Part shown: positions 52,568 to 61,668 of the stretch, one piece after another
How positions within the stretch are numbered: the stretch's first letter is position 1
Layout: each line of letters starts with the position of its first letter
Source of the DNA: Acidobacteriaceae bacterium
Lineage (GTDB): Bacteria; Acidobacteriota; Terriglobia; Bryobacterales; Bryobacteraceae
Direction of reading: 5' to 3'
DNA: 64,000 nt
Assembly (NCBI GenBank): GCA_019233755.1
Contig: JAFAMD010000001.1
Coordinates: 1-64,000, forward strand
Made by a program: the position numbers and the translations under genes
The notes under the pieces: model-generated
What the model saw: the letters and a program-made list of their open reading frames with translations, nothing else
Database searches by the model: none
What the model was told of the DNA's origin: nothing

Positions 52568-53751
52568 GCCTGCGTTTCGCCCAGAATCAGCTTGCGAAAC
52601 AGAAAGCTCATCAGAATCTCATGCAAAGTGGTATTCACGTTTCGAAGCAACCTGTTCTTTAGTTCCAGATATGGCTGCGTTCCCGCAAACAGATCCTGCA
52701 TGATTTCGCAAAACTTGGGGCTGCGCTTCATGAAGTCGATCATTCTAGTGGGTACTGCTCCGAAAACGATTGCCCCGCAAAACAGTCGTTTTGCCAATCC
52801 GGCGCCGTAGGTAAGGTCCAGTCCGAAATCGCGCGAGATGAGCTGCCGGTAGACCTCGGCTTTCCGCTCCGGCTCCTGCTCGTTGAGCACTACCTGGCTC
52901 GCCAGATCGCCGGAACGGACGGCATAGTACAGGCCTTCCCCTGTAATCGGATCTACTAATCCGCCCGCATCACCCACTGCAATCCAGCCGGCGCCAGCAA
53001 GACGGTTATTCCGCCATCCCCGCGATTCAAGTGCCGGCAGCATATGCCCGTAGAACTTGGCGTTATTGCGCTCGATGCCTTTCTCTTCCATGTAGCGCTC
53101 CAGGCGGGCGCGCAGGCACTGCGCCGATTCCCCTTTGCCGCAAATACCGATCGAAAGATGTCCGGCGCGCGGGAAAACCCAGATATAGCCCTCGAGCTTG
53201 GGAAGGAATTGGATGTCGATATGCTGTTGATCGGTCGGCACCCAGTAGCCGAGTGCATACATGGTGTCTTGCGCGGTGTACTGCGTTCCAACATCCCGCA
53301 GCGGATTCCTTGCGCCTGTCGCCACCACGCAATAATCGGCATTCAGAGTGCCTGAGCGGGTGCGGATCCGCCATCCCGAGGACGCACGATCCAATCCAAG
53401 TACCCGCTCTTTCTCGATCATTGCGCCGGCCGCCTCCGCACGCCGCAGCAGCATGCCGTTGAGATCGACCCGTGAGTAAATCAACAGCGGACGCTGGAGC
53501 GCCATCTTGACCGACGTGAACGCCCCTGACTTGGGCGCAGCGAGCAGGGCATCGGACACCACCTTCTTCGGCGTGTCGTTCTCGATCAAATAGGGATACT
53601 GCGAGTACGCCTTGAACGTGATGCCCCCGCCGCAGGGCTTTTCCCAAGCCAGCTTCTCATCGAGAACAATCACCTTCAGACCGCCGCGGGCTAATCGCTC
53701 CGCCGCGGTTGCACCTGCAGGACCACCACCCAATACAGCAACTGTCTTCAT
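52564..53751 (-). CDS. Geranylgeranyl reductase-like FAD-dependent oxidoreductase
   Basis: A 395-residue flavoprotein of the p-hydroxybenzoate-hydroxylase fold. The FAD motif [17 protein letters not shown] starts near residue 8; [12 protein letters not shown] is the middle binding segment and [24 protein letters not shown] is the second FAD site. These fit geranylgeranyl reductase-type enzymes that saturate isoprenoid chains, or related halogenases. The likely substrate class is prenyl lipid. It starts at ATG 53751, overlapping the lipoprotein stop, and runs into hemL. Confidence 0.82.
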   Translation of the reverse strand: MKTVAVLGGGPAGATAAERLARGGLKVIVLDEKLAWEKPCGGGITFKAYSQYPYLIENDTPKKVVSDALLAAPKSGAFTSVKMALQRPLLIYSRVDLNGMLLRRAEAAGAMIEKERVLGLDRASSGWRIRTRSGTLNADYCVVATGARNPLRDVGTQYTAQDTMYALGYWVPTDQQHIDIQFLPKLEGYIWVFPRAGHLSIGICGKGESAQCLRARLERYMEEKGIERNNAKFYGHMLPALESRGWRNNRLAGAGWIAVGDAGGLVDPITGEGLYYAVRSGDLASQVVLNEQEPERKAEVYRQLISRDFGLDLTYGAGLAKRLFCGAIVFGAVPTRMIDFMKRSPKFCEIMQDLFAGTQPYLELKNRLLRNVNTTLHEILMSFLFRKLILGETQA

Positions 53752-54212
53752 TGAGATTTTCCGTCGCTAGCTTGTGAGCCTGGTGTCATTTGCGGATTTG
53801 CCGCTGCCGGCGCCGCGCTCCCCGCGGGAGGCGAGTCAATCGCCGGATGACCAGGCGGGAGGCTGTCGGAACTTGCCGTTCCGTGTCCCGCCACCCCATG
53901 TCCCTGCGAATCCGCCACGTTCACCACCACCCACTGCCCGTCGCGCGCTTCCAGCGTGTAGCGCATGGTCATCCCGCTGTTTACCGCAGGATCACCCTTA
54001 GGATGAAACGCCACGGTCGCGTAGGCCTTATTTTTTTCGAAGGTAACCGAAGTGGTCGTTATGTCCAGGCTGTTCATGTTGAGGCCGGTGCTCGTCTCGA
54101 GGCGATGCATAATGGCTTCCTGAACCTTGTCCTTGGACCTCATTGCTTTATTGCAGGCGGCAAGAAGTACTAGGATGGCTAAGAGGAGGGTAATCGGGCC
54201 GCGTAACACCAT
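53748..54212 (-). CDS. Putative lipoprotein
   Basis: A 154-residue protein. From ATG 54212 it reads MVLRGPITLLLAILVLLAAC, so the last residues L-A-A-C form a lipobox and the mature protein begins at Cys20. The rest has a small alpha/beta domain (EAIMHRLETSTGLNMNSLDI to YTLEARDGQWVVVNVADS) and a Pro/Ser/Ala-rich C-terminal tail. The family is unknown. An upstream GTG at 54269 would extend the protein and hide the lipobox behind more residues. A TATAAT lies just upstream of the ATG. Confidence 0.68.
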   Translation of the reverse strand: MVLRGPITLLLAILVLLAACNKAMRSKDKVQEAIMHRLETSTGLNMNSLDITTTSVTFEKNKAYATVAFHPKGDPAVNSGMTMRYTLEARDGQWVVVNVADSQGHGVAGHGTASSDSLPPGHPAIDSPPAGSAAPAAANPQMTPGSQASDGKSQ

Positions 54213-54215
54213 CCG

Positions 54216-54221
54216 ATTATA
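54216..54221 (-). promoter_or_regulatory. Perfect -10 element (TATAAT) near the lipoprotein ATG
   Basis: On the minus strand TATAAT ends three bases before ATG 54212, so RNA starting 6-8 bases downstream would begin at or just inside the start codon. That would make the lipoprotein-hemL operon leaderless. The -35 position is poor, so the element could be chance in an AT-rich patch. Confidence 0.3.
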
Positions 54222-54287
54222 ACTAGGGCTGTGTAAGATCCCTCGCTTCCACGCCCGAATCAGCCTCACTATCTTTTCGCTCGCTCG

Positions 54288-55505
54288 ATGAGATTTCGCC
54301 TTTGGATTCTTGCTTCAACTTTGCTGTTGTTCGCCGGGCCGGTGTCGGCCGCCATGGTGCCCTTTGGCACTGAATTGGACGTCCGCCTTACATCGGAAGC
54401 CAGCAGCGACAAACCTTCGGGTCAGCCCGTCACAGGCGTCGTAATCGCTCCCGTTTTCGTGAACGGAACGCCCGTGATCGCAGCCGGTACCAAGGTCGCC
54501 GGCAACACTGCCAACGCCGCTCCCGCCGTCGCCGCAACCGCCGATACCGCCGAACAGCCAGCGACGCTGCGCATCCAGTTCACGAAACTGGAAGATGGCC
54601 ATGGTCATTCACAGGCGCTCTACTGCGTACTGGAATCTGTTGACAATGCCCGCGAAAGCGTGGATGATTCGGGGCTCATCACCGGCATTAATCAATCGCA
54701 GACTATTCAAGCCAGAATGGACCAGGGAATCACAAAACTCGCGAGCCAATACCAGGGTTTGAGCCAGATTCTGTCGGCTGTGAAGAGTGCAATCGTGAAA
54801 CCAGTGGAGCCAGCCGTCGACTTCAAACCTGGGGTCGAGATGAAGCTGAAGGTCACTAAGGCATTCGATTGGTCTTCTCCGGCAGGCGTCCCAAACGTTG
54901 CGGCAATCACGCCTGCCGAGGCCGTAGTTCAACTGGTGAGCCGGCAGCCGGTCCAAACGGTGGCGGAAAATCCGCCAAGCCCCTCAGACATCACCAACTT
55001 GATATTTATCGGCAGCATGGAGCAGCTTAAAGCCGCTTTCCAGGAGGCCGGCTGGTCTACCTCGACTGAAAGAAATCGTGCTTCGGAGATGGAAACGGCC
55101 AAAGCGCTGATCGAGAGCCGGGGTTACGCCGAAGCGCCTATGTCAATCCTGTACCTGGATGGCGCTCCCCCTTCCCTTACCTTTCAAAAGCAGAACAATA
55201 CGTTCGAGAAGCGGCATCATATTCGTATCTGGCTTCGGCCCCAAACCTTCCAGGGACAGCCGGTCTGGGTGGGTGCGGCGACTCATGACATCAGCATCGC
55301 GTTTTCAAAGGAAAGCGGGTCGTTCACCCACGGAATCGATCCGGAGATCGACAAAGAGCGGGCAAAGGTGGTGAATGACATGCTGTTCACCGGGCATGTT
55401 CGCGGATTGGCGCTGGTGGATCGAACCGGCTTGCCCTCGAACCCCTCGAATGCCACCGGAGATAAACTCATCACGGATGGAAAAATCGCCGTTATTGAGT
55501 TCTAA
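54288..55505 (+). CDS. Exported LssY_C-domain protein
   Basis: A 405-residue secreted protein. It has a signal peptide (RLWILASTLLLFAGPVSA), an Ala/Val-rich N-terminal region of about 200 residues, and a C-terminal domain that fits LssY_C (from about residue 237). The latter reads NLIFIGSMEQLKAAFQEAGW, then YAEAPMSILYLDGAPPS and FEKRHHIRIWLRPQTFQG. LssY_C is best known fused to DedA-like membrane proteins in type I secretion loci; here it stands alone. Function unknown. It diverges from the lipoprotein gene. Confidence 0.75.
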   Translation: MRFRLWILASTLLLFAGPVSAAMVPFGTELDVRLTSEASSDKPSGQPVTGVVIAPVFVNGTPVIAAGTKVAGNTANAAPAVAATADTAEQPATLRIQFTKLEDGHGHSQALYCVLESVDNARESVDDSGLITGINQSQTIQARMDQGITKLASQYQGLSQILSAVKSAIVKPVEPAVDFKPGVEMKLKVTKAFDWSSPAGVPNVAAITPAEAVVQLVSRQPVQTVAENPPSPSDITNLIFIGSMEQLKAAFQEAGWSTSTERNRASEMETAKALIESRGYAEAPMSILYLDGAPPSLTFQKQNNTFEKRHHIRIWLRPQTFQGQPVWVGAATHDISIAFSKESGSFTHGIDPEIDKERAKVVNDMLFTGHVRGLALVDRTGLPSNPSNATGDKLITDGKIAVIEF

Positions 55506-55545
55506 ACCAATAGCTGTGCCTATAATCCGCTACATCCGATAACTC

Positions 55546-56295
55546 ATGCAGGTAACCCAAACCCCCGACCAGAAGCCTGGCGTCGGCTCCCTCCTTAAGA
55601 GGGACCATCAATACAAATATCTCGACGCTTTCATTACCCTGTTTGTCACGGTTTTACTCGTGTCGAACATCATCGCCGCGAAGTTCTTTGCTATTAATCT
55701 GCGCCCCTTTATCCCCTTCGACTTTCGGGTCAGTTGTGCTCAAATGCTGTTCCCGATCACCTACATATTCGGTGATATTTTCACCGAGGTGTACGGGTAT
55801 TCCGCCTCCCGGCGTGCCATCTGGTACGGCTTCTTTGCATCTTTCATTCTGGTTGCTCTGACATACATAGCGGTGATCATCCCTCCGGCGCCGGAGTACA
55901 CCGATCAGGTAGCTTTTGCGACAATCTTCAAGCCTGTAGGCCGGATTGTTCTCGCCAGTCTCATTGCGTATTGGTGTGGAGAGTTTGCTAATTCCTTTAC
56001 GCTCGCTAAGCTGAAGCTGCTGACCAGGGGGCGCTTTCTCTGGACGCGGACTATAGGTTCTACCGTCGTGGGTCAGGCTGTCGATACCACCGTCGTCATG
56101 TTCGTCGCTTTCTACGGAGTGCAGCCGGTGGGAGTGCTCGTTCAGTTGATCGTCTCGGGGTATGTGATCAAAGTCGTTTACGAGACGCTGATGACACCCG
56201 TGACCTACGCCGTCGTAAACTTCCTCAAACGCACTGAGAGCGTCGACTACTTCGATTACGGAACCAACTTCAGCCCGTTTGCAGCGAACGAATAG
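55546..56295 (+). CDS. yhhQ: Queuosine precursor transporter YhhQ/VUT family
   Basis: A 249-residue polytopic membrane protein of about six helices. The diagnostic segment is LFPITYIFGDIFTEVYGYSASRRAIWYGF near residue 66 (read as two parts), and IVSGYVIKVVYETLMTPVTY ends the transport core. This family imports preQ0 or preQ1 for queuosine synthesis. No other queuosine genes are near, so the organism is probably a salvager or they lie elsewhere. Start ATG 55546; convergent with the HtrA gene 4 bases on. Confidence 0.88.
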   Translation: MQVTQTPDQKPGVGSLLKRDHQYKYLDAFITLFVTVLLVSNIIAAKFFAINLRPFIPFDFRVSCAQMLFPITYIFGDIFTEVYGYSASRRAIWYGFFASFILVALTYIAVIIPPAPEYTDQVAFATIFKPVGRIVLASLIAYWCGEFANSFTLAKLKLLTRGRFLWTRTIGSTVVGQAVDTTVVMFVAFYGVQPVGVLVQLIVSGYVIKVVYETLMTPVTYAVVNFLKRTESVDYFDYGTNFSPFAANE

Positions 56296-56299
56296 CCGG

Positions 56300-57445
56300 T
56301 CAACTTACGTCTGCAGGGGGCCGCTGCAGCTTGACGTTCAGGTTCAGGGACCGGCCATTCCGGTAAATAGCGAGCACGATGGTGTCGCCTACGTGCTTCT
56401 GGGAAATCGCCTCCACCAGTGCGTCTCCGCGTTGCACCGGTTTTCCATCGATCGCCACAATCAAATCTCCGCCGACGCCGAGTTCGACGTTGCCGACGGC
56501 CACAACCTCGCGAGCTCCCCGGATGCCGGCCATATCTTCAGACGAGCCTCGACCCACGCGTTGTACCAGCAGGCCGCCCCGCCTGGGCAGTCCGAGAGCT
56601 TCTGCCAGGTCGCCCGCTACGTACTCCGTGCTGACACCAACCCTCGGCCGCTCCGTCACCCGCCCGGCTCGATAGTCGCTCAACAGCGCCTTCGCGCGGT
56701 TAATCGGCAGCGCGAAGCCTATGCCTATGTTGGTCTGTCCGAGGATGGCGGTGTTAATGCCGATCACGTTGCCGGAGGAATCGAGCAGCGGTCCGCCGCT
56801 GTTTCCTCCATTGATTGCCGCATCCGTCTGGATCATTCCTTGCAGATGCTCGTTGTTCTCGGCGTTGAACTCTCTGCCGATCGAACTCACCACACCCACT
56901 GTGAGGGTCCCTTCGAGGCCAAAAGGATTGCCGATGGCCAGCACCTTCTGTCCAACCTCCAGCCGGTCGGAATCGCCCAGCCGCAGGAAGGGAACGCTCT
57001 TCTTTGGGTCGATTTTGATCAGCGCCAGATCGTCGGATCGATCGGTATCGAGCGCCTTCGCATAATACTGGCTCTGGTCTGACAACGTCACCTGAATGCG
57101 GCTGCTGCCGGAAACCACATGGAAGTTCGTCAGGATGAAACCATCCTCATTGATGAGAAATCCGGAGCCCAGACTCTGCGTGGCGTACGGCTGGAAGAAA
57201 AAGTCGCGACGCACCGTTGTGCTCGTGATGTAAACCGTTGCCGTTCGGGCCGTTTTGTAAATATCGATGCTGTTCTGCTCTTCCGTCGTGTAGCCTTCAC
57301 CATGAACGGATGCCGGCTCTGTCCATTTCAATCCCGCGCGGAACATCGGCGCCATCATGGACCGCAAGCTCCAATTTGCGCGCGACGTCAGCCAGACGAA
57401 AGAGAACAACAGCAGGAATGCCCAAACCAGCGTGCGCAGTTTCAT
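56300..57445 (-). CDS. Membrane-anchored HtrA/DegQ-type serine protease
   Basis: A 381-residue S1C protease. An N-terminal hydrophobic segment (TLVWAFLLLFSFVWLTS) is a signal anchor. The triad is H109 (TNFHVV), D139 (DDLALIKID) and S216 (INGGNSGGPLLD). A single PDZ domain covers about residues 265-370, ending VGDTIVLAIYRNG. One PDZ and the short form match DegS-like or DegQ-like proteases of periplasmic quality control. It is third in a folD-coaE-htrA run, with a 4-base overlap to coaE. Confidence 0.9.
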   Translation of the reverse strand: MKLRTLVWAFLLLFSFVWLTSRANWSLRSMMAPMFRAGLKWTEPASVHGEGYTTEEQNSIDIYKTARTATVYITSTTVRRDFFFQPYATQSLGSGFLINEDGFILTNFHVVSGSSRIQVTLSDQSQYYAKALDTDRSDDLALIKIDPKKSVPFLRLGDSDRLEVGQKVLAIGNPFGLEGTLTVGVVSSIGREFNAENNEHLQGMIQTDAAINGGNSGGPLLDSSGNVIGINTAILGQTNIGIGFALPINRAKALLSDYRAGRVTERPRVGVSTEYVAGDLAEALGLPRRGGLLVQRVGRGSSEDMAGIRGAREVVAVGNVELGVGGDLIVAIDGKPVQRGDALVEAISQKHVGDTIVLAIYRNGRSLNLNVKLQRPPADVS

Positions 57446-58059
57446 ACACGTTTGCTTTCAGCCAGCTCTTTCAGTTCGGAGTATACTTTCTGCACCTCGC
57501 AAACGGTCCTGGCTTTCGGGCCATCGGTATCGATCACGTAGTCAGCGTACTTTCTTTTCTCGTCCCCCGGCAATTGCCGGTCGAGGCGCGCCAATACCTG
57601 CTCCCTGGTGAGCTTATCCCGCGCCATAGCGCGTGCGATCTGGGTTTCCAGGCGGCAGGTCGTCAAAATCAAGCGGTCGAAAAACTTGTACCGGCCCGTT
57701 TCGATCAGGATAGCTGCTTCGATAACTGTCACGCCGTGAGGGTTCTGTGCCGCAAACTCTGTGATCATCTGTTCTTCCAGACGGATCACCGCAGGGTGAA
57801 TGAAGCTGTTCAGTAACGCCAGCCGCGGCGGGTCCGCGAACACGATAGAGGCGAGCTTCTTCCGATCGATAATTCCGTCGGCCGCCAGAATCTCGTGCCC
57901 GAACTCCTGAAGCGTCGGTTCGAAGGCTTCGCCGCCGGGCTCGAGCACAATATGCCCAAGTCGGTCCGCGTAGATCAGATGGCATCCGAGGCGCTCGAGT
58001 TCGGCCGCCACAAACGATTTACCGCTCGCGTATCCCCCCGTAAGGCCGACTTTTAACAT
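57442..58059 (-). CDS. coaE: Dephospho-CoA kinase
   Basis: Catalyses the last step of coenzyme A synthesis. The 205-residue protein opens LKVGLTGGYASGKSFVAAEL with the P-loop, and CoaE landmarks YADRLGHIVLEPGGEAF (Asp of the base), FIHPAVIR and TCRLETQIARAMARDK are present. Start ATG 58059 lies within the folD stop (7-base overlap) and its stop overlaps the HtrA start by 4 bases. Coupling to folD and htrA is a positional operon rather than a pathway. Confidence 0.94.
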   Translation of the reverse strand: MLKVGLTGGYASGKSFVAAELERLGCHLIYADRLGHIVLEPGGEAFEPTLQEFGHEILAADGIIDRKKLASIVFADPPRLALLNSFIHPAVIRLEEQMITEFAAQNPHGVTVIEAAILIETGRYKFFDRLILTTCRLETQIARAMARDKLTREQVLARLDRQLPGDEKRKYADYVIDTDGPKARTVCEVQKVYSELKELAESKRV

Positions 58060-58988
58060 CCTGAACTTCTGCCGTTCAGGCGCATCTCGGCGAGCAGAAC
58101 GGTGTTCGCCATCAGCATCGCGATGGTCAGGGGGCCGACGCCGCCCGGAACCGGCGTGTAGGCTGAAGAGAGCTCCTGCATCGCCCTCGGTTCCACATCT
58201 CCAACCAACGCGCTGCCGCTCTTTGCGAACGCCGCCATGCGCGCCGGATCATGTCCAAGCAGCCGGTGCACCTGGGCCGGATCGGTGAGCCGGTTCATCC
58301 CCACATCAACCACCACCGCGCCCGGTTTGATGTGCTCGGCAGTAATCGCCTCCGCTTTGCCGATCGCCGCGACCAGAATGTCGGCGCGCCGGCATTCCTC
58401 GGCCAGATTCTTTGTCCGCGAGTGGCAGATCGTCACCGTGGCATTCTCATGCAGTAGCATCAGGGCCATCGGCTTGCCGACAATGTTGCTGCGGCCGACG
58501 ACTACGGCATGCCTGCCTGCAATCGGAATCCGGTAGCGCTTGAGCATTTCCATGATTCCCGCCGGAGTGCAGGCCCGCGGTGCGGGATCGTTTAACACCA
58601 GGCTACCCAGGTTGTGGGTGCCGAAACCATCTACATCGCGCATCGGGTCTACGTACGACGTGACTTTATCGGCGTCAATCTGCTTGGGAAGCGGCATCTG
58701 GACGAGGATGCCATCGACCTCGGGATCCTTCGTGAGCGGCACGATCTGCGAGATGAGCTCTTCCGTGCTGATATCGCCCGGCGGCCGCAGCTCAATGCTC
58801 CGGATCCCCAGGTCGTGGCAAGCTTTAATCTTGCTCCGAACGTAGATCTGCGACGCAGGATTCTCGCCGACAAGTACAACGGCAAGCGCGGGCGCCCGTT
58901 TGGCGGCCCGCAAGGCCTCTATCCGAGGCCGCAGCTCCTCCTGTATCTCACGACTGATCTTCTTGCCGTCAAGCACTACCCCGGTCAT
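58053..58988 (-). CDS. folD: Methylenetetrahydrofolate dehydrogenase/cyclohydrolase
   Basis: A 311-residue bifunctional FolD. It has VVLVGENPASQIYVRSKIKAC (with catalytic Lys in the S-K-I-K-A-C stretch), GILVQMPLPKQID, the cofactor-binding AVVVGRSNIVGKPMALMLL and PVPGGVGPLTIAMLMANTV (read as short blocks). It is slightly longer than the usual 285-residue form, with a C-terminal extension of roughly 15 residues. It begins the coaE-htrA run. Confidence 0.94.
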   Translation of the reverse strand: MTGVVLDGKKISREIQEELRPRIEALRAAKRAPALAVVLVGENPASQIYVRSKIKACHDLGIRSIELRPPGDISTEELISQIVPLTKDPEVDGILVQMPLPKQIDADKVTSYVDPMRDVDGFGTHNLGSLVLNDPAPRACTPAGIMEMLKRYRIPIAGRHAVVVGRSNIVGKPMALMLLHENATVTICHSRTKNLAEECRRADILVAAIGKAEAITAEHIKPGAVVVDVGMNRLTDPAQVHRLLGHDPARMAAFAKSGSALVGDVEPRAMQELSSAYTPVPGGVGPLTIAMLMANTVLLAEMRLNGRSSGC

Positions 58989-59041
58989 TCAACCGAGAGG
59001 ATAACAAAGGGGCGCACGGGTCCTTTGCTGGGGCGCGCCAA

Positions 59042-60292
59042 TCAAAGTGGAAAGCTGGCGGAATTGGCCGTGCGTCGGGATTCCGGTATGCGGGTGTTTC
59101 CAATGTCTGCTGCGTGCAGCCACGTCCCCGTCGATGGGCGGCAGTGCTCGTAAGCTTGAAACACCTGCTCGAAGACGCTATCCCAAGATTGCAGGCAGGC
59201 GTAGTGGCGAGCCGCCTTACTCATCCGCCTCTGCCGTTCAGGATCCGTCATCAGTTGATTGACAAAGCTGATAAAGTCCCACCCGGAAGCCGCCACGTGC
59301 CCTGTTTCCCCTGACTTCACCAGGAATTTCGGTCCGCCGCTGTTCGTTACCACCGCCGGAACGCCTGATGCCAGCGCCTCCAGTACGACATTGCCGAAGG
59401 TGTCGGTCGTCGAAGGAAAGACGAACAGGTCCATGTTGGCGTACGCTTCCGACAGGCGCTCGCCTTCGAGCACACCTGCGAAGATCGCGTGCGGGGTGTT
59501 CTTCCGCAGCCAGGCCTGTTCGCGGCCCTCCCCGACCACCATGATTTCGAAGTGTTCGCGGCCCAGCGTGACTAAAGTGTTCGCCATCTCGGCCAGAAAT
59601 CGCACGCCCTTCTCGGCCGTGAGCCGGCCGACGTAGCCGATTCGAAAGGTCTCGGTCACACGGTTGCGGTGTGCCGGCGAAAACAAATTCGTGTCGACTC
59701 CCCGCTGCATCAGTAACACCGGTTTTCTGGTGAACTGGTGCATCAGCTCTATCAACTCCTCGTTGGGAGCCAGCACCACATCGGCTTTACGGTAGTACCA
59801 GGCGAGGATCTGTAGCGCGAGCTTTTCCACCTTCGAGCCTGCCTTGCCGCTTAATCGCGGGCCGGCGAAGCCCAGCGCACGCTCCAACCGGCGCCCCGCA
59901 TACTCATGCAGGCTCGTATGCCAGGAAATCACGAGCGGAAGATTCAGCCGCCTGGCGGCGTAGCATCCTAATGCCCCCAGATCGCCCGGCCCGGTGATGT
60001 GAATGAGCTCCGCACCGAACGCTTGCAGTTCCTTCAGCACGAATTCTGCCTGCCGAAACAGAAAGGGATCGTAATCCAGATTGGCATCCAGGCCAATACA
60101 GACAGGACCCCGGGTCAATTGCACTACCCTCACGTTGCCGTCCTGCGTTGTTTCCCTCGTCCGGCCGCAGTGAATGCTGAGGAAGGGAATTTGCCGGCGC
60201 CGGGCGAAGGCCTCGAATTGTCGGCTGGTGCGCGCGACACCGTTTACTTCGTGAAAGGTGTCCGGCAGGAAGGCGGCCCGAGGGTAATTCAT
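59042..60292 (-). CDS. Glycosyltransferase family 4-type protein
   Basis: A 416-residue GT-B glycosyltransferase. N-terminal LPDTFHEVNGVARTSRQFEAF is the acceptor-domain start. ISWHTSLHEYAGRRLERA follows, and the C-terminal half shows YVGRLTAEKGVRFLAEM, VVGEGREQAW and FPSTTDTFGNVVLEALASGVP, the E-x7-E type motif of family GT4. The gene sits one base behind the PHP-domain gene, so they are tightly coupled. Sugar donor unknown; an envelope glycolipid or glycan is likely. The GT4 N-terminal motif EVNGVARTSR suggests resemblance to the phosphatidyl-inositol mannosyltransferase or glucosyldiacylglycerol synthase types. Confidence 0.85.
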   Translation of the reverse strand: MNYPRAAFLPDTFHEVNGVARTSRQFEAFARRRQIPFLSIHCGRTRETTQDGNVRVVQLTRGPVCIGLDANLDYDPFLFRQAEFVLKELQAFGAELIHITGPGDLGALGCYAARRLNLPLVISWHTSLHEYAGRRLERALGFAGPRLSGKAGSKVEKLALQILAWYYRKADVVLAPNEELIELMHQFTRKPVLLMQRGVDTNLFSPAHRNRVTETFRIGYVGRLTAEKGVRFLAEMANTLVTLGREHFEIMVVGEGREQAWLRKNTPHAIFAGVLEGERLSEAYANMDLFVFPSTTDTFGNVVLEALASGVPAVVTNSGGPKFLVKSGETGHVAASGWDFISFVNQLMTDPERQRRMSKAARHYACLQSWDSVFEQVFQAYEHCRPSTGTWLHAADIGNTRIPESRRTANSASFPL

Positions 60293-61459
60293 CTATAGCG
60301 CCGCCTGTTGATCAGACCATACCGTCGCCTTGTCATCCAACGCAATTCTGAGCGCCGAGCGCACACCGCGCCATTCAAGCAGGCGCATCGCTGCTATGAA
60401 ATGCTTCACGATCCTGGGCCCTCCGTCGTTCCAGATCTGCGAGATGGGGGAAGGGGCGCCGGTGATCGGGTCGCGATAGAACACACGGTCTGCCCACGTC
60501 CGCCGGCCCGGCGCGTTTTCCGGATAATCGCGAACAACGTCGACCATGGTCTGTAACACTCTCAGCTTCAGTGGCTCATGGTACTGCGGCATGAACACCA
60601 CATGGCTAAAGCCCTCGTACCGTACCTCCTGAATGAACTCCACAAATGTCGCGGACCGTGCCAGATTGAGAATGGCATTGGGCTCGCGCCCGTGCCGGTC
60701 GCCGCCCGAGATCAAGGGGAGATTACTTTCCCGCCCGAGCCGTATCACTTGCCTGTTTTCGCGCCATGATCGAAGGCCATTCAATTCCAGAGCGTGAAAA
60801 AATTTTCCATGCTCCTGAATGAGCCGGAACAGCAGTTGTTCATGCTCAGCGGCGCCGATGCCTTTTTCGTCCCAATACGGATGGTTCAGAACCAGCAGGA
60901 CGTCCGCGTATCCATTCAGAACGTGCAACAGTTCGCCAAGGCTATCCGTCGCCTCGCCTGCCGTGTACCGCGCGAGCCGATCCATGATCGCACCGGCCTC
61001 GCCGGCCGGCAGGTTGTGAACTCCGAGATGAAAGAACGTAGGCCCAAACGGGATCGTCCATTCAGTGGATATCGGCGCCTTACGGAACCGGTCGAGCACG
61101 CGTAGCAGCGTTCCGGCCTGAATATCGTCGTGGTCCGTAAGCGAGACCAAAGCCGGCAGCTCGAATTTCCGTTGGATCTGTTTCTCCTCCAGCCGGTACG
61201 CCTGCCGCGGCGCGAGTGGCGGAGTCCAGAATGCATGGCCGAAATCGAAGTCTTTCGCGTTTCTCGCGCTGTACTTGGCTTCTTCTCGCCGAATCGCACT
61301 GCCCAGGTAAGGCACCCTGGCCGTGTAGCGCGGAACCATATCCAGGCTCTCTTCCGAATACATGGTGTGGCTGTGCAGCGACACACCTGCGCGGAATTGT
61401 TTCGAAACGGAGTGCTCGTGCCAGAAAAACTGGAATGTCGTCTGGGCTGTAACAGGCAT
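60293..61459 (-). CDS. PHP-domain metal-dependent hydrolase
   Basis: A 388-residue protein with a polymerase-and-histidinol-phosphatase (PHP) fold. The ligands are in VSLHSHTMYSEESLD (H29, H31), VSLTDHDDIQAG, LLVLNHPYWDE and LISGGDRHGRE. About 60 residues between the first two motifs (residues 40-100) form an insertion. The C-terminal third is unassigned. PHP proteins hydrolyse phosphoesters. Its stop touches the glycosyltransferase start, giving a PHP-GT4 pair that may form or regulate one glycoconjugate. Confidence 0.75.
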   Translation of the reverse strand: MPVTAQTTFQFFWHEHSVSKQFRAGVSLHSHTMYSEESLDMVPRYTARVPYLGSAIRREEAKYSARNAKDFDFGHAFWTPPLAPRQAYRLEEKQIQRKFELPALVSLTDHDDIQAGTLLRVLDRFRKAPISTEWTIPFGPTFFHLGVHNLPAGEAGAIMDRLARYTAGEATDSLGELLHVLNGYADVLLVLNHPYWDEKGIGAAEHEQLLFRLIQEHGKFFHALELNGLRSWRENRQVIRLGRESNLPLISGGDRHGREPNAILNLARSATFVEFIQEVRYEGFSHVVFMPQYHEPLKLRVLQTMVDVVRDYPENAPGRRTWADRVFYRDPITGAPSPISQIWNDGGPRIVKHFIAAMRLLEWRGVRSALRIALDDKATVWSDQQAAL

Positions 61460-61534
61460 TTGATGTCAATCCCCAACCCAAATGTCGTGGAAGATTGTTG
61501 CTAGCCGATTTGCCCACGGTGAATTACCCGTTAA

Positions 61535-61556
61535 AACATTCCCCGCAGGAAATGTT
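61535..61556. repeat. Inverted repeat upstream of the PAS histidine kinase gene
   Basis: AACATT and AATGTT flank a 10-base spacer between the divergent PHP and histidine kinase genes. With the spacer bases CC and GG the arms extend imperfectly. It could be a regulator-binding site or a weak hairpin. No function is shown. Confidence 0.3.
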
Positions 61557-61668
61557 GGGAAATCATAGATTGTAGAACTGTTATGCTCCTAACGGAGCGA
61601 GCCTCGCGACCGGACTTGAGAAGGGGGAACAGACGTTACTCCTTTATCTTTAGTGAGCTGTTCCTCAT

